This document shows, piece by piece, positions 17,034-26,434 of a DNA stretch of 64,000 bases. The notes under the pieces are model-generated. The model had not been told where the DNA came from. It searched no databases and saw nothing but the letters and a program-made list of their open reading frames with translations. Position 1 is the first letter of the stretch; each line of letters opens with the position of its first letter. A program made the position numbers and the translations under genes. The stretch comes from Streptomyces ardesiacus. Its GTDB lineage: Bacteria; Actinomycetota; Actinomycetes; Streptomycetales; Streptomycetaceae. The DNA is taken from positions 744,001 to 808,000 of the forward strand of contig NZ_BEWC01000002.1 in NCBI RefSeq assembly GCF_003112575.1. The letters are read 5' to 3'.

Positions 17034-17576
17034 CTAGTCCTCGAAGGTCGCCGTCAGCGCCTCGGCCAGACCCGGCACCAGGTCGGAGCCCGTGAGGACC
17101 TCCGTGGCGGTGTCCTTCTCCCGCAGCCGCAGGGCCGAGTCGCGGGCGCCGTCGCGCAGGACCGCGACCGTCATGCGGACCTCCTGGCGGTCCGGGTGCT
17201 CCGCCACCCACTGGGCGAGCTTCTTCTCGTTCAGGCCCTGGGGCACCTGGGCCTCGGCCGAGGGCGGCAGCATCAGGCGCTCCACGGCGAGCGCGCAGCC
17301 GACGACGGCGTCGGGCCAGGCGATGGTGCCCAGGAACTCGTCGAGCGCCTGGTTCGTGGGAATCTCGTCCTGCTCGATCGGGGTGAGGCCGGAGGACTCC
17401 GCCTCGTCCTGCAGACCGAGCCGGTCCGCGAGCGAGGGCTGGTCGGACCGCAGCCGTGCGGTGTCGACGAGTGCGAAGAGGCGTGCGGGCTGGTCCCAGC
17501 CGAGGCCGGAGACGTACTCGTCGATCTCGAGCACGGCCCGGGTGAGGGGGCTCGCTGCCATGGGGGTGTTGGACAT
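17034..17576 (-). CDS. PPA1309 family protein
   Basis: 180 residues, acidic, cytoplasmic. The N-terminus MSNTPMAASPLTRAVLEIDE and the central GTIAWPDAVVGCALAVERLMLPP are typical of this actinobacterial family. Function unknown. It is divergent from the UPF0182 gene over a 165-bp gap and convergent with the PDZ-Lon gene, an arrangement shared by relatives. ATG at 17576. Confidence 0.85.
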   Translation of the reverse strand: MSNTPMAASPLTRAVLEIDEYVSGLGWDQPARLFALVDTARLRSDQPSLADRLGLQDEAESSGLTPIEQDEIPTNQALDEFLGTIAWPDAVVGCALAVERLMLPPSAEAQVPQGLNEKKLAQWVAEHPDRQEVRMTVAVLRDGARDSALRLREKDTATEVLTGSDLVPGLAEALTATFED

Positions 17577-17741
17577 GGTCACAATCCTGCCTCGTTCATG
17601 GCCCGAATCGGGAACCGAGTAAACGATGAGTAAGTTGCATAAGTGTGCGCCCACGAATACGGGGGCGCACGGGGGGCCCGCGAACCCGAGGGCCTGACGG
17701 ATCAAACAGCGAACTTCGAGGTGCGCACCTTGGCTTTCCAG

Positions 17742-20700
17742 ATGCCGGACCGCGGCGGAGGCCCCCCGACGGGGCCGCGGATCAGAGTGGGCCGCCCGTC
17801 CCGGCGTGTCCGAACCCTGCTGCTGACACTCGGTGTTCTCGCCGTGCTTCTCATGGCGTTCACCATGTTCGCGGGGTTCTGGACGGACTGGCTCTGGTAC
17901 CGGTCGGTCCACTACTCGTCGGTGTTCACGACGACCCTGTGGACCAAGATCGGTCTCTTCTTCGTCTTCGGCCTGCTCATGGCGCTCGCCGTAGGGTTCA
18001 ACATCTGGTTGGCCCACCGCCTGCGCCCGCCGCTGAGCGCCATGTCGATGGAGCAGCAGAACCTCGACCGGTACCGGATGGGCATCGCCCCGTACAAGAA
18101 GTGGCTGCTGCTGGGCATCACCGCCCTGGTCGGCCTCATCGCCGGTGCCTCGGCCTCCGGGCAGTGGCGTACCTGGCTGATGTGGATCAACGGCGTGCCC
18201 TTCGGGCAGAAGGACCCCCAGTTCAAGCTGGACGTCTCCTTCTACGCCTTCGACCTGCCCTGGTACCGGTTCCTGCTCGGCTTCGGCTTCGCAGCCGTGA
18301 TCATTTCCGTGATCGCCGCCGCGCTCACCCACTACCTGTACGGCGGGCTCCGCATCACCAGCCCGGGCGCGCGCGCCACGGCCGCCGCCACCGGGCACCT
18401 GTCGGTGCTCATCGGTGTCTTCGTCGCCCTCAAGGCGGTCGCGTACTGGCTCGACCGGTACGGACTGGCCGTGAAGTCCAGCGACTTCAAGGCGACGGAC
18501 AACTGGACGGGCCTCAGGTACGTCGACGCCAACGCCTACCTGCCGGCCAAGACGATCCTGTTCTGTATCGCCGTCATCTGCGCGCTGCTGTTCTTCGCCA
18601 CCCTGTGGCGGCGCACCTGGCAGTTGCCCGTCATCGGCTTCGGCCTGATGGTGCTCTCCGCGATCCTCATCGGCGGTCTGTACCCGGCGCTGGTCCAGAA
18701 GTTCCAGGTCCAGCCGAACGAGCAGGCCAAGGAGGCGCCGTACGTCGAGAAGAACCTCGTCGCCACGCGCGACGCGTACGGCATCGAGGGCACCCAGGTC
18801 ACCGAGTACCCGGGCAAGAGCGAGACCACGGACAAGACGAAGCTCCGTGACGACGTGGACGCCGCGGCGTCCATCCGCATCATGGACCCGAACGTCATCT
18901 CGCCGACGTTCCAGCAGCTCCAGCAAATGCGTAACTACTACGCATTCCCGACCAATCTGGACGTCGACCGGTACTCCAAGGACGGCAAGGACCAGGACAC
19001 GGTCATCGGTCTGCGCGAGCTGAACCTCGCCGGCATCCCGAAGAAGAACTGGATCAACAACCACTTCCGCTACACCCACGGCTACGGCGTGGTGGCGGCC
19101 AAGGGCACGGCCGTCGACGCGGAGGGCCGCCCGGTCTTCACCGAGTCCAACCTGCCGTCCGAGGGAGACCTCGGGAAGTACGAGCAGCGGATCTACTACG
19201 GCGAGAAGACGACCACCTACTCGATCGTCGGCGGTCCCCAGAAGGAGATCGACTACTCCGACGACACCGGTGAGAAGACGTTCAGCTACAAGGGCGACGG
19301 CGGCGTCGACCTGTCCAGCCCGATCAACCGGGCGGCGTACGCCGCGGCGTTCAGCGAGCCGCAGATCCTCTACTCCGGTGCGATCGGCGAGGGTTCGAAG
19401 ATCCTCTACAACCGCACGCCCAAGGAGCGCGTCGAAGCGGTCGCCCCGTGGCTGACCATCGACGGCGACGCCTACCCGGCGGTGGTGGACGGCCGGATCC
19501 AGTGGATCGTCGACGCGTACACCACGATGAACGGCTATCCGTACGCCTCCCGCACGACGCTCGGCGACACGACGGCCGACTCGCTGACCGCCAACAACAA
19601 CTCGCGCGCGGTGGTGGCCCAGCAGAACCAGGTCAACTACATCCGCAACTCCGTGAAGGCGACCGTCGACGCGTACAGCGGTGACGTGAAGCTCTACGAG
19701 TGGGACACCCAGGACCCGATCCTGAAGACCTGGCGGAACGCCTTCCCGGGCACGGTCCAGGACAAGAGCGAGATCTCCAAGGAACTGATGGCGCATCTGC
19801 GCTATCCGCAGGACCTGTTCAAGGTCCAGCGCGAACTGCTCACGCGCTACCACGTGAAGGACGCCAACACGTTCCTCAGCGGCAGCGAGGTGTGGCAGGT
19901 GCCGGACGACCCGACCAACAAGTCGGGCGACGCGGTGCCGCCGTACTACCTGAGCATGAAGATGCCCGACCAGAAGGCGCAGGCGTTCTCGCTGACGACC
20001 ACGTTCACACCCAACGGGCGTGACAACCTCAGCGCGTTCATGGCCGTCGACGCCGAGGCGGGCACCAGCGACTACGGCAAGATCAGAATCCTGAAACTGC
20101 CGACGAGCACGACCGTCAACGGACCCAAACAGGTCCAGAGCCAGTTGAACTCCGAGCAGGACATCGCCGAGACCATCAGGCTGCTGAGAGGCGGCGACTC
20201 GGAGGTGGAGTACGGCAACCTGCTGACGGTGCCGCTCGACGGCGGGCTGCTGTACGTGGAGCCGGTCTACGTGCGCGGTGGCGACCTCAAGTACCCCTTG
20301 CTCCGCAAGGTCCTGGTGAGTTACGGGGGCAACACCGCCTTCGAGAACACCCTCGACGAAGCGCTCAACAAGGTCTTCGGAGCCCAGGCGTCCGAGAGCG
20401 AGCAGCCACCGTCGGACGAGGGCGACGACACCACCCAGCCGCCGCCGTCGTCCACCAACCCGACGGTCCGGGAAGCGCTGAGCGACGCGCAGAAGGCCTT
20501 CGACGCCGGGCAGAAGGCCCTGGAGCAGAAGGACCTGGCGGCGTACGCCAAGGCGCAGAAGGACCTCGAGGACGCGCTCAAGCGGGCCGAGGACGCACAG
20601 GCCAGGGCCGACCAGGGCGCCGGCGGCAAGAACGGCGACAAGAGCACCGGCGACAAGACCGGTGAGGACAAGGCCGGGGACAAGGCCGGGGGCGACAAGG

Positions 20701-20756
20701 CCAGTCCGGACGCGACCCCGACCGGCGACGCCGGCGGAGGGTCGGACACGAGCTGA
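17742..20756 (+). CDS. UPF0182 large membrane protein
   Basis: About 1004 residues. The N-terminal third has some seven hydrophobic segments (for example [18 protein letters not shown] and [17 protein letters not shown]). A large, probably extracytoplasmic region follows ([29 protein letters not shown]), and the last about 100 residues are a charged coiled or disordered tail rich in Lys, Asp and Gly. Layout and motifs match UPF0182 (the Rv3193c type). The start is uncertain: GTG 17721 and TTG 17730 are in frame and no strong ribosome-binding site is seen. Function unknown. Confidence 0.88.
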   Translation: MPDRGGGPPTGPRIRVGRPSRRVRTLLLTLGVLAVLLMAFTMFAGFWTDWLWYRSVHYSSVFTTTLWTKIGLFFVFGLLMALAVGFNIWLAHRLRPPLSAMSMEQQNLDRYRMGIAPYKKWLLLGITALVGLIAGASASGQWRTWLMWINGVPFGQKDPQFKLDVSFYAFDLPWYRFLLGFGFAAVIISVIAAALTHYLYGGLRITSPGARATAAATGHLSVLIGVFVALKAVAYWLDRYGLAVKSSDFKATDNWTGLRYVDANAYLPAKTILFCIAVICALLFFATLWRRTWQLPVIGFGLMVLSAILIGGLYPALVQKFQVQPNEQAKEAPYVEKNLVATRDAYGIEGTQVTEYPGKSETTDKTKLRDDVDAAASIRIMDPNVISPTFQQLQQMRNYYAFPTNLDVDRYSKDGKDQDTVIGLRELNLAGIPKKNWINNHFRYTHGYGVVAAKGTAVDAEGRPVFTESNLPSEGDLGKYEQRIYYGEKTTTYSIVGGPQKEIDYSDDTGEKTFSYKGDGGVDLSSPINRAAYAAAFSEPQILYSGAIGEGSKILYNRTPKERVEAVAPWLTIDGDAYPAVVDGRIQWIVDAYTTMNGYPYASRTTLGDTTADSLTANNNSRAVVAQQNQVNYIRNSVKATVDAYSGDVKLYEWDTQDPILKTWRNAFPGTVQDKSEISKELMAHLRYPQDLFKVQRELLTRYHVKDANTFLSGSEVWQVPDDPTNKSGDAVPPYYLSMKMPDQKAQAFSLTTTFTPNGRDNLSAFMAVDAEAGTSDYGKIRILKLPTSTTVNGPKQVQSQLNSEQDIAETIRLLRGGDSEVEYGNLLTVPLDGGLLYVEPVYVRGGDLKYPLLRKVLVSYGGNTAFENTLDEALNKVFGAQASESEQPPSDEGDDTTQPPPSSTNPTVREALSDAQKAFDAGQKALEQKDLAAYAKAQKDLEDALKRAEDAQARADQGAGGKNGDKSTGDKTGEDKAGDKAGGDKASPDATPTGDAGGGSDTS

Positions 20757-20843
20757 CCGACGCCCCGCGCCCGGCGTCCGCGTCAGGCGTTCGAGCTGGT
20801 CAAAGCCCCATCCCGCGCCGTGCTAGGGTTGTTTACACAACGG

Positions 20844-20917
20844 CGCGGGGTGGAGCAGCTCGGTAGCTCGCTGGGCTCATAACCCAGAGGTCGCAGGTTC
20901 AAATCCTGTCCCCGCTA
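20844..20917 (+). tRNA. initiator tRNA-fMet(CAU), copy 1
   Basis: A 74-nt cloverleaf with CAT anticodon in GGGCTCATAACCC. The three consecutive G:C pairs in the anticodon stem and the unpaired first base of the acceptor stem (C1 opposite T) mark an initiator tRNA. The T-loop reads GGTTCAAATCC. CCA is not encoded. A -10-like TAGGGT lies 15 bp upstream. The sequence is identical to copy 2 at 23102-23175 on the other strand. Confidence 0.96.
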
Positions 20918-20946
20918 CTGATGTCGTGAGCTGGTTGCGAACGACC

Positions 20947-20985
20947 ACGAAGGCCCGGATTCCCACAAGGAGTCCGGGCCTTCGT
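20947..20985 (+). terminator. hairpin terminator after tRNA-fMet copy 1
   Basis: ACGAAGGCCCGGA (20947-20959) pairs with TCCGGGCCTTCGT (20973-20985). It lies 29 bp after the tRNA. No T-run. Confidence 0.75.
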
Positions 20986-21148
20986 GATGTGCGAACGCAT
21001 GTCCCGGTGGACACGACGGCCGCGCCGCCAGGGGGAGTTGGGCACTTCTGTGTTTGACTTGTCTCCCTGTGGGCATGTCGACAAAACGCTGAAGTGACCT
21101 CACTGACTGCGGTATACCGGATGTACCGAGGTTGCGGGTGGTGCGACG

Positions 21149-22996
21149 ATGAACGTTATGGGGGACATGGCAAATCTGTTCGGGACAGGGCGTTTTGCGC
21201 AGCCGTCCGGTGAGTCGTCCGGTCAGTTGTCCGGTCAGGACGAGGCTGCCGACGAGGCTCAGGTGGCCGCCGACGAGGCCGCCGAGGAAGTGCGTCTGCG
21301 GCTCGCCGTCGACGGCGGTGACGTCGAGGCGATGAGCGTGCTCGGGGCGCTGCTGCTGCGCCGCGGCGACTTCGACGGCGCCGAGTCCCACCTGCGTGCC
21401 GCCACCGCCGCCGGCGACCGGGCCGCCGCCAACAACCTGGGCGTCCTGCTGCACCAGCGGGGGTACGCCGACGAGGCCGCCGGATGGTGGCGCATCGCCG
21501 CCGTCGCCGGATCCGCCGCGGCCGCGCACGCGCTGGGCCGGCACTTCCGTGAACGGGGGGACGAGCCCGCCGCCGAGTACTGGCTGCGCCAGTCCGCGGA
21601 GCAGGGCCACGTACTGGCCGCCTACGCCCTCGCCGACCTGCTGGAGCACCGCGGCGACGACACCGGGGCCGAGCGGTGGATGCGGGCCGCCGCCGAGCGC
21701 GGGCACAGGGAAGCGGCGTACCGGCTGGCGCGGACCCTGGACCGGCGTGCCGGGCAGCGCGCCGGCGACGACGAGGCGGCCGTGCACGCGGCCGGCGAGG
21801 CCGAGCAGTGGTACCGGCAGGCCGCCGCGCGGGGTCACCGGCGGGGCGCGCTGCACCTCGGGGCGATCCTGGAGAAGCGCGGCGAGCTCAGGGAGGCCGG
21901 CCGCTGGTACCTGACGTCCGCCAAGGACGGCGAGGCCCGTGCCGCCTGTGCGCTGGGCTTCCTGCTGCGGGACGCCGGGGACACCGAGAGCGCCGCCGTG
22001 TGGTGGCTGCGGGCCGCCCAGGACGGGGACGGCAACGCCGCCAACGCGCTGGGCGCGCTGCACGCCGAGCGCGGCGAGACGCAGACGGCGGAACGCTGGT
22101 ACCGGGCCGCGATGGACGCCGGTGACGACAACGGCGCGTACAACCTCGGTCTGCTCTGCGCCGAGCAGGGGCGCACCACGCAGGCCGAGCAGTGGTACCG
22201 GCGGGCCGCGTACGCCGGGCACCGGGAGGCCTCCAACGCGCTGGCCATCCTGCTGCTGAGGGCCGGGGACGAGAGCGGCGCCGAGCCGTGGTTCTCCAAG
22301 GCCGCCGAGGCGGGCAGCGTCGACGCCGCCTTCAACCTCGGGATCCTGCACGCCGGGCGCGGCGAGGAGCGGGAGGCGCTGCGCTGGTACGAGCGGGCCG
22401 CCGCGGCCGGGCACACCGAGGCCGCGCTGCAGGTCGGCATGGCACGGCTGCGCGGCGGCGACGAGCGTGAGGCGGAGCGGTTCCTGCGCTGCGCGGCCGG
22501 GGGCGGCAGCGCCGAGGCCGCGTACCGGCTGGCGTCGGTGCTGGACGCGCGCCGCCCGCCCGCGCCCGCGCACGAGCTGGGGGAGCCGGCCCACGAGAAG
22601 ACCGAGTGCGAGGAGTGGTACGAGCGTGCGGCCTCCCAGGGGCACCGGCGGGCCCAGGTGCGGGTCGGCATGCTCGCGGCGGCGCGGGGCGACGTGGTGG
22701 AGGCCGCGCGGTGGTACCGGGAGGCGGCCGAGGCCGGGTCGCGCAACGGGGCGTTCAATCTGGGGCTGCTGCTGGCCCGCGAGGGCAGTGAGCCCGAGGC
22801 GGTGGTGTGGTGGCGCCGCGCGGCCGATGCCGGGCACGGACGGGCGGCGCTGCGGCTGGCGCTGGTGTGCGCGCGGCGGGGGGAACTGGCGGAGGGGCAG
22901 CGGTGGGCGGACCTGGCGGTGTCGCTGGGGCCGGAGGAGGTGGGGAAGCGGGCGGCGCGGTTGCGGGACGCGTTGCTGCAGGAACTGTCGGCGTGA
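21149..22996 (+). CDS. Sel1-like/TPR repeat protein
   Basis: 615 residues made almost entirely of about 36-residue Sel1-like repeats. Recurrent cores are GDxxxAExWYRxAAxAGHxxAAxxLGxLLxxRG, for example in AAEYWLRQSAEQGHVLAAYAL and EQWYRRAAYAGHREASNAL. About 14 to 15 repeats are visible from residue 50 on, with a Ser/Gln-rich N-terminus. Such solenoids bind proteins; no catalytic domain is attached and no signal peptide is seen. It is bracketed by two inverted initiator tRNA genes. A second ATG at 21158 is possible. Confidence 0.88.
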   Translation: MNVMGDMANLFGTGRFAQPSGESSGQLSGQDEAADEAQVAADEAAEEVRLRLAVDGGDVEAMSVLGALLLRRGDFDGAESHLRAATAAGDRAAANNLGVLLHQRGYADEAAGWWRIAAVAGSAAAAHALGRHFRERGDEPAAEYWLRQSAEQGHVLAAYALADLLEHRGDDTGAERWMRAAAERGHREAAYRLARTLDRRAGQRAGDDEAAVHAAGEAEQWYRQAAARGHRRGALHLGAILEKRGELREAGRWYLTSAKDGEARAACALGFLLRDAGDTESAAVWWLRAAQDGDGNAANALGALHAERGETQTAERWYRAAMDAGDDNGAYNLGLLCAEQGRTTQAEQWYRRAAYAGHREASNALAILLLRAGDESGAEPWFSKAAEAGSVDAAFNLGILHAGRGEEREALRWYERAAAAGHTEAALQVGMARLRGGDEREAERFLRCAAGGGSAEAAYRLASVLDARRPPAPAHELGEPAHEKTECEEWYERAASQGHRRAQVRVGMLAAARGDVVEAARWYREAAEAGSRNGAFNLGLLLAREGSEPEAVVWWRRAADAGHGRAALRLALVCARRGELAEGQRWADLAVSLGPEEVGKRAARLRDALLQELSA

Positions 22997-23058
22997 CGCC
23001 GCGCTGAGCGTGGTGCGGGCGCGAGGGGCGCGGCCCGGCGTAGCGGCGTGGTCATGCA

Positions 23059-23094
23059 CCTGGGGCCGGAATCCTTCCGGATTCCGGCCCCAGG
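23059..23094 (-). terminator. hairpin terminator after tRNA-fMet copy 2
   Basis: CCTGGGGCCGGAAT (23059-23072) is a perfect inverted match to ATTCCGGCCCCAGG (23081-23094). It is 7 bp downstream of the minus-strand tRNA and also faces the end of the Sel1 gene. Confidence 0.75.
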
Positions 23095-23101
23095 CCTTCA
23101 G

Positions 23102-23175
23102 TAGCGGGGACAGGATTTGAACCTGCGACCTCTGGGTTATGAGCCCAGCGAGCTACCGAGCTGCTCCACCCCGCG
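23102..23175 (-). tRNA. initiator tRNA-fMet(CAU), copy 2
   Basis: On the minus strand this is identical over 74 nt to copy 1 (20844-20917), including the CAT anticodon, the GGG/CCC anticodon stem and the mismatched acceptor end. The two genes form an inverted repeat about 2.2 kb apart. Confidence 0.96.
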
Positions 23176-23225
23176 TCGATGAATGGAACACTACGTCAAC
23201 ACGAAGACGGGAAGCAAATCCGTGC

Positions 23226-23642
23226 TCACGCCGCCGCGCAGTTCGGGCAGGTGCCGCGGTACGTCACCTCGACCTCCGAGACCGTGAAGCCGAAGCGCTC
23301 CGAGTCGGGGAGGTCGGCCAGCGGATTGCCGGTCGGGTGGACGTCGCGGATCGCACCGCACCGGGCGCAGACCAGGTGCTGGTGCGGACGGTGCGCGTTC
23401 GGGTCGTAGCGCTTGGCGCGCTTGTCCGTCGCGACCTCCAGCACCTCGCCGAGCGAGACCAGCTCGCCCAGGGTGTTGTAGACCGTCGCCCGGGAGATCT
23501 CGGGGAGCTTGGCCACGGCCCGGGAGTGCACCTCGTCGGCCGTCAGGTGGACGTGTTCGCCGTCGAGGACCTCGGCCACCACGCGCCGCTGTGCGGTCAT
23601 GCGCCAACCGCGACCGCGCAGCCGTTCCAGAAGGTCACTCAT
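23226..23642 (-). CDS. Fur/PerR family metalloregulator
   Basis: 138 residues. The winged-helix part includes RMTAQRRVVAEVL, HLTADEVH and SRATVYNTLGELVSLGEV. The dimerisation part has HRPHQHLVCARCG and a C-terminal CPNC, giving two CxxC pairs for the structural zinc. PerR-like and Fur-like members cannot be separated safely by eye. The ATG at 23642 was preferred over GTG 23648. A perfect TAGACA-T-TGTCTA palindrome 67 bp upstream may be its own operator. The gene probably responds to peroxide or a metal. Confidence 0.9.
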   Translation of the reverse strand: MSDLLERLRGRGWRMTAQRRVVAEVLDGEHVHLTADEVHSRAVAKLPEISRATVYNTLGELVSLGEVLEVATDKRAKRYDPNAHRPHQHLVCARCGAIRDVHPTGNPLADLPDSERFGFTVSEVEVTYRGTCPNCAAA

Positions 23643-23708
23643 GCCCACCAGCCTAACAGCAAGGGGGTCAGGTCCCGAACGGGTGTGATTTTGGACTGCT
23701 ACCTGACT

Positions 23709-23721
23709 TAGACATTGTCTA
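23709..23721. promoter_or_regulatory. palindromic operator candidate upstream of the Fur-family gene
   Basis: TAGACATTGTCTA is a perfect 6-1-6 inverted repeat in an AT-rich patch, extendable to 7-1-7 with one mismatch, the geometry of Fur-family boxes. On the minus strand TATGAT (23726-23721) just upstream could be the -10, placing the operator over the transcription start. Confidence 0.6.
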
Positions 23722-23754
23722 TCATAGCCCTGGGCCGGCTGTGGCGCCCCCTCG

Positions 23755-24162
23755 TCACGCGGTCGCGACCGGTGTGCGGTGCGGGGCGCGGGCCGGTGCC
23801 CAGCGGCGGATGATGTCGCGCACCGAGACGATGCCGACGGGCTCGCCGCCGTCCAGGACGATCAGATGACGGAAGCCGCCGTGCGCCATCGCGGTCGCCG
23901 CCTCCTCCACGGTCCAGGTCGGCGTGGCGAAGACGACGTCGGTGGTGGTGTGGCCGTGGGCGCGCTCGGTGTCGGGGTCCTGGCCCCCGCCCACCGAGAT
24001 CAGGACGTCGCGTTCGGTGAGGATGCCGATGCCGCCGGCGTCGGGGTCGTACACCACGGCCGCGCCGACGTGGCGTGCGGACATCAGGGCGGCGGCCTGG
24101 CGGAGCGTGTGGGCGGGGCCGATGGTCAGGACGACCTTGCTCATGACTTCACGGACGAGCAT
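23755..24162 (-). CDS. CBS-domain pair protein
   Basis: 135 residues made of two CBS motifs: the first from VREVMSKVVLTIGPAHTLRQAA to GILTERDVL, the second from TTDVVFATPTWTVEEAATAM to GIVSVRDIIRR. Such stand-alone pairs bind adenosine nucleotides and act as sensors. The ATG at 24162 has AGGAGG upstream; an in-frame ATG at 24210 would add 16 residues that do not look like part of the fold. Partner unknown. Confidence 0.88.
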   Translation of the reverse strand: MLVREVMSKVVLTIGPAHTLRQAAALMSARHVGAAVVYDPDAGGIGILTERDVLISVGGGQDPDTERAHGHTTTDVVFATPTWTVEEAATAMAHGGFRHLIVLDGGEPVGIVSVRDIIRRWAPARAPHRTPVATA

Positions 24163-24292
24163 GGGGGAGGCACCTCCTGCGGTGATCCATGAGGTGGTGC
24201 ATGGATTCACACGTTCACAAGTGGGGGAGCTCTCAGAGTGGCAGGCAAAGCACCGGTCAACAAGGGGGCGCGGAGGACGATTCGGGGGGCGC

Positions 24293-25093
24293 TCAGTAGC
24301 GCTGGTTCAGATACCCGAGCAGCTCGTCGTGGAGCCGGCCGTTCGACGCCGCCGCGTTGCCGCTGTGCGGGCCGGGGCGGCCGTCGAGGCCGGTGAAGGT
24401 GCCGCCGGCCTCCGTGACGATGATCGCGTTCGCGGCCATGTCCCAGAGGGAGAGCTCCGGTTCGGCGCAGATGTCCACCGACCCCTCGGCCACCATCATG
24501 TACGGCCAGAAGTCGCCGTACGCGCGCGTGCGCCAGACCTCGCGCGTGAGGTCGAGGAAGCCGTCGAGGCGGCCCTGTTCCTCCCAGCCGCTCAGCGAGG
24601 AGTACGCGAACGAGGCGTCGGAGAGCGTGGCGACCTGGGAGACGTGCAGCCGGGAGGCGGAGGTCAGGCTGCGGCCGGTGAACGCGCCGTGGTCCTGCAC
24701 CGCCCACCAGCGCCGGCCGAGGGCGGGCGCCGAGACGAGCCCGACGACCGGCTGGTAGCCGCCCTCCTTCGCCTCCATGAGGGCGATGAGGGTGGCCCAG
24801 ACGGGCACCCCCCGCACGTAGTTCTTGGTGCCGTCGATCGGGTCGACGACCCAGCGCCGGGGGCCGGTGCCCGCGACGCCGAACTCCTCGCCGTGGACCG
24901 CGTCACGCGGGCGGGCGCGGGCGAGGTGGCCGCGGATGAGTTCCTCGGCGGCCTTGTCCGCCTCGCTCACCGGGGTCATGTCCGGCTTCGTCTCGACCTT
25001 CAGGTCGAGGGCCTTGAACCGGTCCATCGTCGCGGCGTCGGCGGCGTCGGCGAGCACGTGGGCGAGGCGGAGGTCGTCGAGGTAATCGGGCAT
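24293..25093 (-). CDS. hisN: histidinol-phosphate phosphatase, inositol monophosphatase type
   Basis: 266 residues with the metal-binding motifs of the inositol monophosphatase superfamily: VSEADKAAEE, HGEEFG, WVVDPIDGTKNYVRG and LSLWDMAANAIIVTEAGG. Streptomyces and mycobacteria use this fold for the histidinol-phosphatase step of histidine synthesis, and the S. coelicolor hisN gene lies in this neighbourhood, well away from the his operon. General inositol-phosphatase activity is the alternative. ATG at 25093. Confidence 0.88.
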   Translation of the reverse strand: MPDYLDDLRLAHVLADAADAATMDRFKALDLKVETKPDMTPVSEADKAAEELIRGHLARARPRDAVHGEEFGVAGTGPRRWVVDPIDGTKNYVRGVPVWATLIALMEAKEGGYQPVVGLVSAPALGRRWWAVQDHGAFTGRSLTSASRLHVSQVATLSDASFAYSSLSGWEEQGRLDGFLDLTREVWRTRAYGDFWPYMMVAEGSVDICAEPELSLWDMAANAIIVTEAGGTFTGLDGRPGPHSGNAAASNGRLHDELLGYLNQRY

Positions 25094-25285
25094 GCCGTCA
25101 CGCTATCTGTCCCGGGCGGGGCAGGGCCACCAGGGGTTTGGCGGGCGTGGCGGGGTGTGGAGGGCGGCGCGCGGACCGCCGCCCGCACGGGGGCGCGAGA
25201 ACCCTTGACAGTGCCCCCATACCCGTCAAATCTGGCAGCGAGCCGCTCGGTACCGGCGGCAGCGCAACCGCCTAGGGAGGCGACG

Positions 25286-25897
25286 GTGCCCGCAGCCCGG
25301 GAGTCCCTGCTCGACGCCGCCTTCAGGGCGTTGGCGCGCCGACCGTGGTCCGCCGTGCGGATGGTGGACGTCGCGGCCTCCGCCGGGGTGTCCCGGCAGA
25401 CCCTCTACAACGAGTTCGGCAGCAAGGAGGGGCTCGCCCGGGCGCTGGTGAGGCGCGAGGCCGACGGCTATCTCGCCGGAGTGGAGCGTGCGCTGGCCGG
25501 GGCCAGTGACCCCCGCGAACGGCTCACCGCGACCGCCGAGTGGATGATGTCGGCGGCCCACGACAACCCCCTGGTCCGGGCCATGCTCACCGGCTGCTGG
25601 AGCGAACGGCTGCCCGCGCCCTCCCCGGCGGCGGTGCCTTCCTCCATCACCGCACCGGCCCAGCGACGGGCCGACGGCCCGCTGCCCACGCCCGGCGACC
25701 TCGTGGGCCTCGTCCGCGACCGTGCCGTGGCCGTCCTCCACGGCACCGGTCCGCTGCCCCCGCCGGACGCCGCCGAACTGGCCCGCTCGTGCGAACTGGC
25801 GGTGCGGCTCGCCCTGTCCTGCGTGACGGCGCCGCCGGCCGAGGGCGGGGTGGCCGACCTCCTGCGCACCGCCCTGCCGCGCCGGCTCACGGCGTAG
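25286..25897 (+). CDS. TetR family transcriptional regulator
   Basis: 203 residues. The helix-turn-helix spans about residues 5-50: ESLLDAAFRALARRPWSAV, VAASAGVSRQTLYNEFGSKEGL. The ligand domain is not informative. The GTG at 25286 follows GGGAGG. It is convergent with the SMR exporter gene with only 12 bp between stops; regulation of that gene is possible but its promoter is at the far end. Effector unknown. Confidence 0.88.
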   Translation: MPAARESLLDAAFRALARRPWSAVRMVDVAASAGVSRQTLYNEFGSKEGLARALVRREADGYLAGVERALAGASDPRERLTATAEWMMSAAHDNPLVRAMLTGCWSERLPAPSPAAVPSSITAPAQRRADGPLPTPGDLVGLVRDRAVAVLHGTGPLPPPDAAELARSCELAVRLALSCVTAPPAEGGVADLLRTALPRRLTA

Positions 25898-25909
25898 CGG
25901 AGCGGCGGG

Positions 25910-26233
25910 TCAGTGGGCCGAGCCCGACAACTGCAGTCCGATGACACCGATGATGACGAGGCTGATCGAGACGATCTTCAGGGTGGAGACCAGGTCGCCG
26001 AGGAAGACCATGCCGTAGATGGCGGTGCCCGCCGCGCCGATGCCGGTCCACACCGCGTAGGCGGGGCCGACGTCGAGCTTCTTCAGGGACATGGTCAGCA
26101 GGCCGAAGCTGCCCAGCGCGAAGGCGCAGAAGGCGATGGTGGGCCAGAGCCGGGTGAAGCCGTGCGAGAGCTTCAGACAGACGGCGAAGCCGGTCTCGAG
26201 CACTCCGGCCACTATGACCAGCAGCCACGCCAT
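25910..26233 (-). CDS. small multidrug resistance (SMR) exporter, SugE/Gdx-like
   Basis: 107 residues and four membrane helices. The conserved glutamate of helix 1 is in GVLETGFAVCLKLSHGF, and YAVWTGIGAAGTAIYGM is the SugE/Gdx-type helix 3. SugE/Gdx members export guanidinium with proton antiport; EmrE-type members export quaternary cations. The KLSHGF segment favours SugE/Gdx. A single gene suggests a homodimer. The ATG at 26233 has GGGAGG upstream. The 26234-26434 gap may hold a leader element. Confidence 0.87.
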   Translation of the reverse strand: MAWLLVIVAGVLETGFAVCLKLSHGFTRLWPTIAFCAFALGSFGLLTMSLKKLDVGPAYAVWTGIGAAGTAIYGMVFLGDLVSTLKIVSISLVIIGVIGLQLSGSAH

Positions 26234-26434
26234 GTCTCGTCCTCCCGTAGTCCGTGCCGTGACCACCGCGTCGATCGGTGCCGATCAGCGGCTTCGTCCG
26301 ACCGTGAACCCAACGGCCCCGCCCGGCAGACGACTTGGTCCGCCGGTGATGTCGTCGGGCTTTGCCCGGGCTTGGTTCCGGCTTGGTGCGATTATGCACT
26401 TACCGGCTGCACGGCACGGCAAACAACGCGGCGG

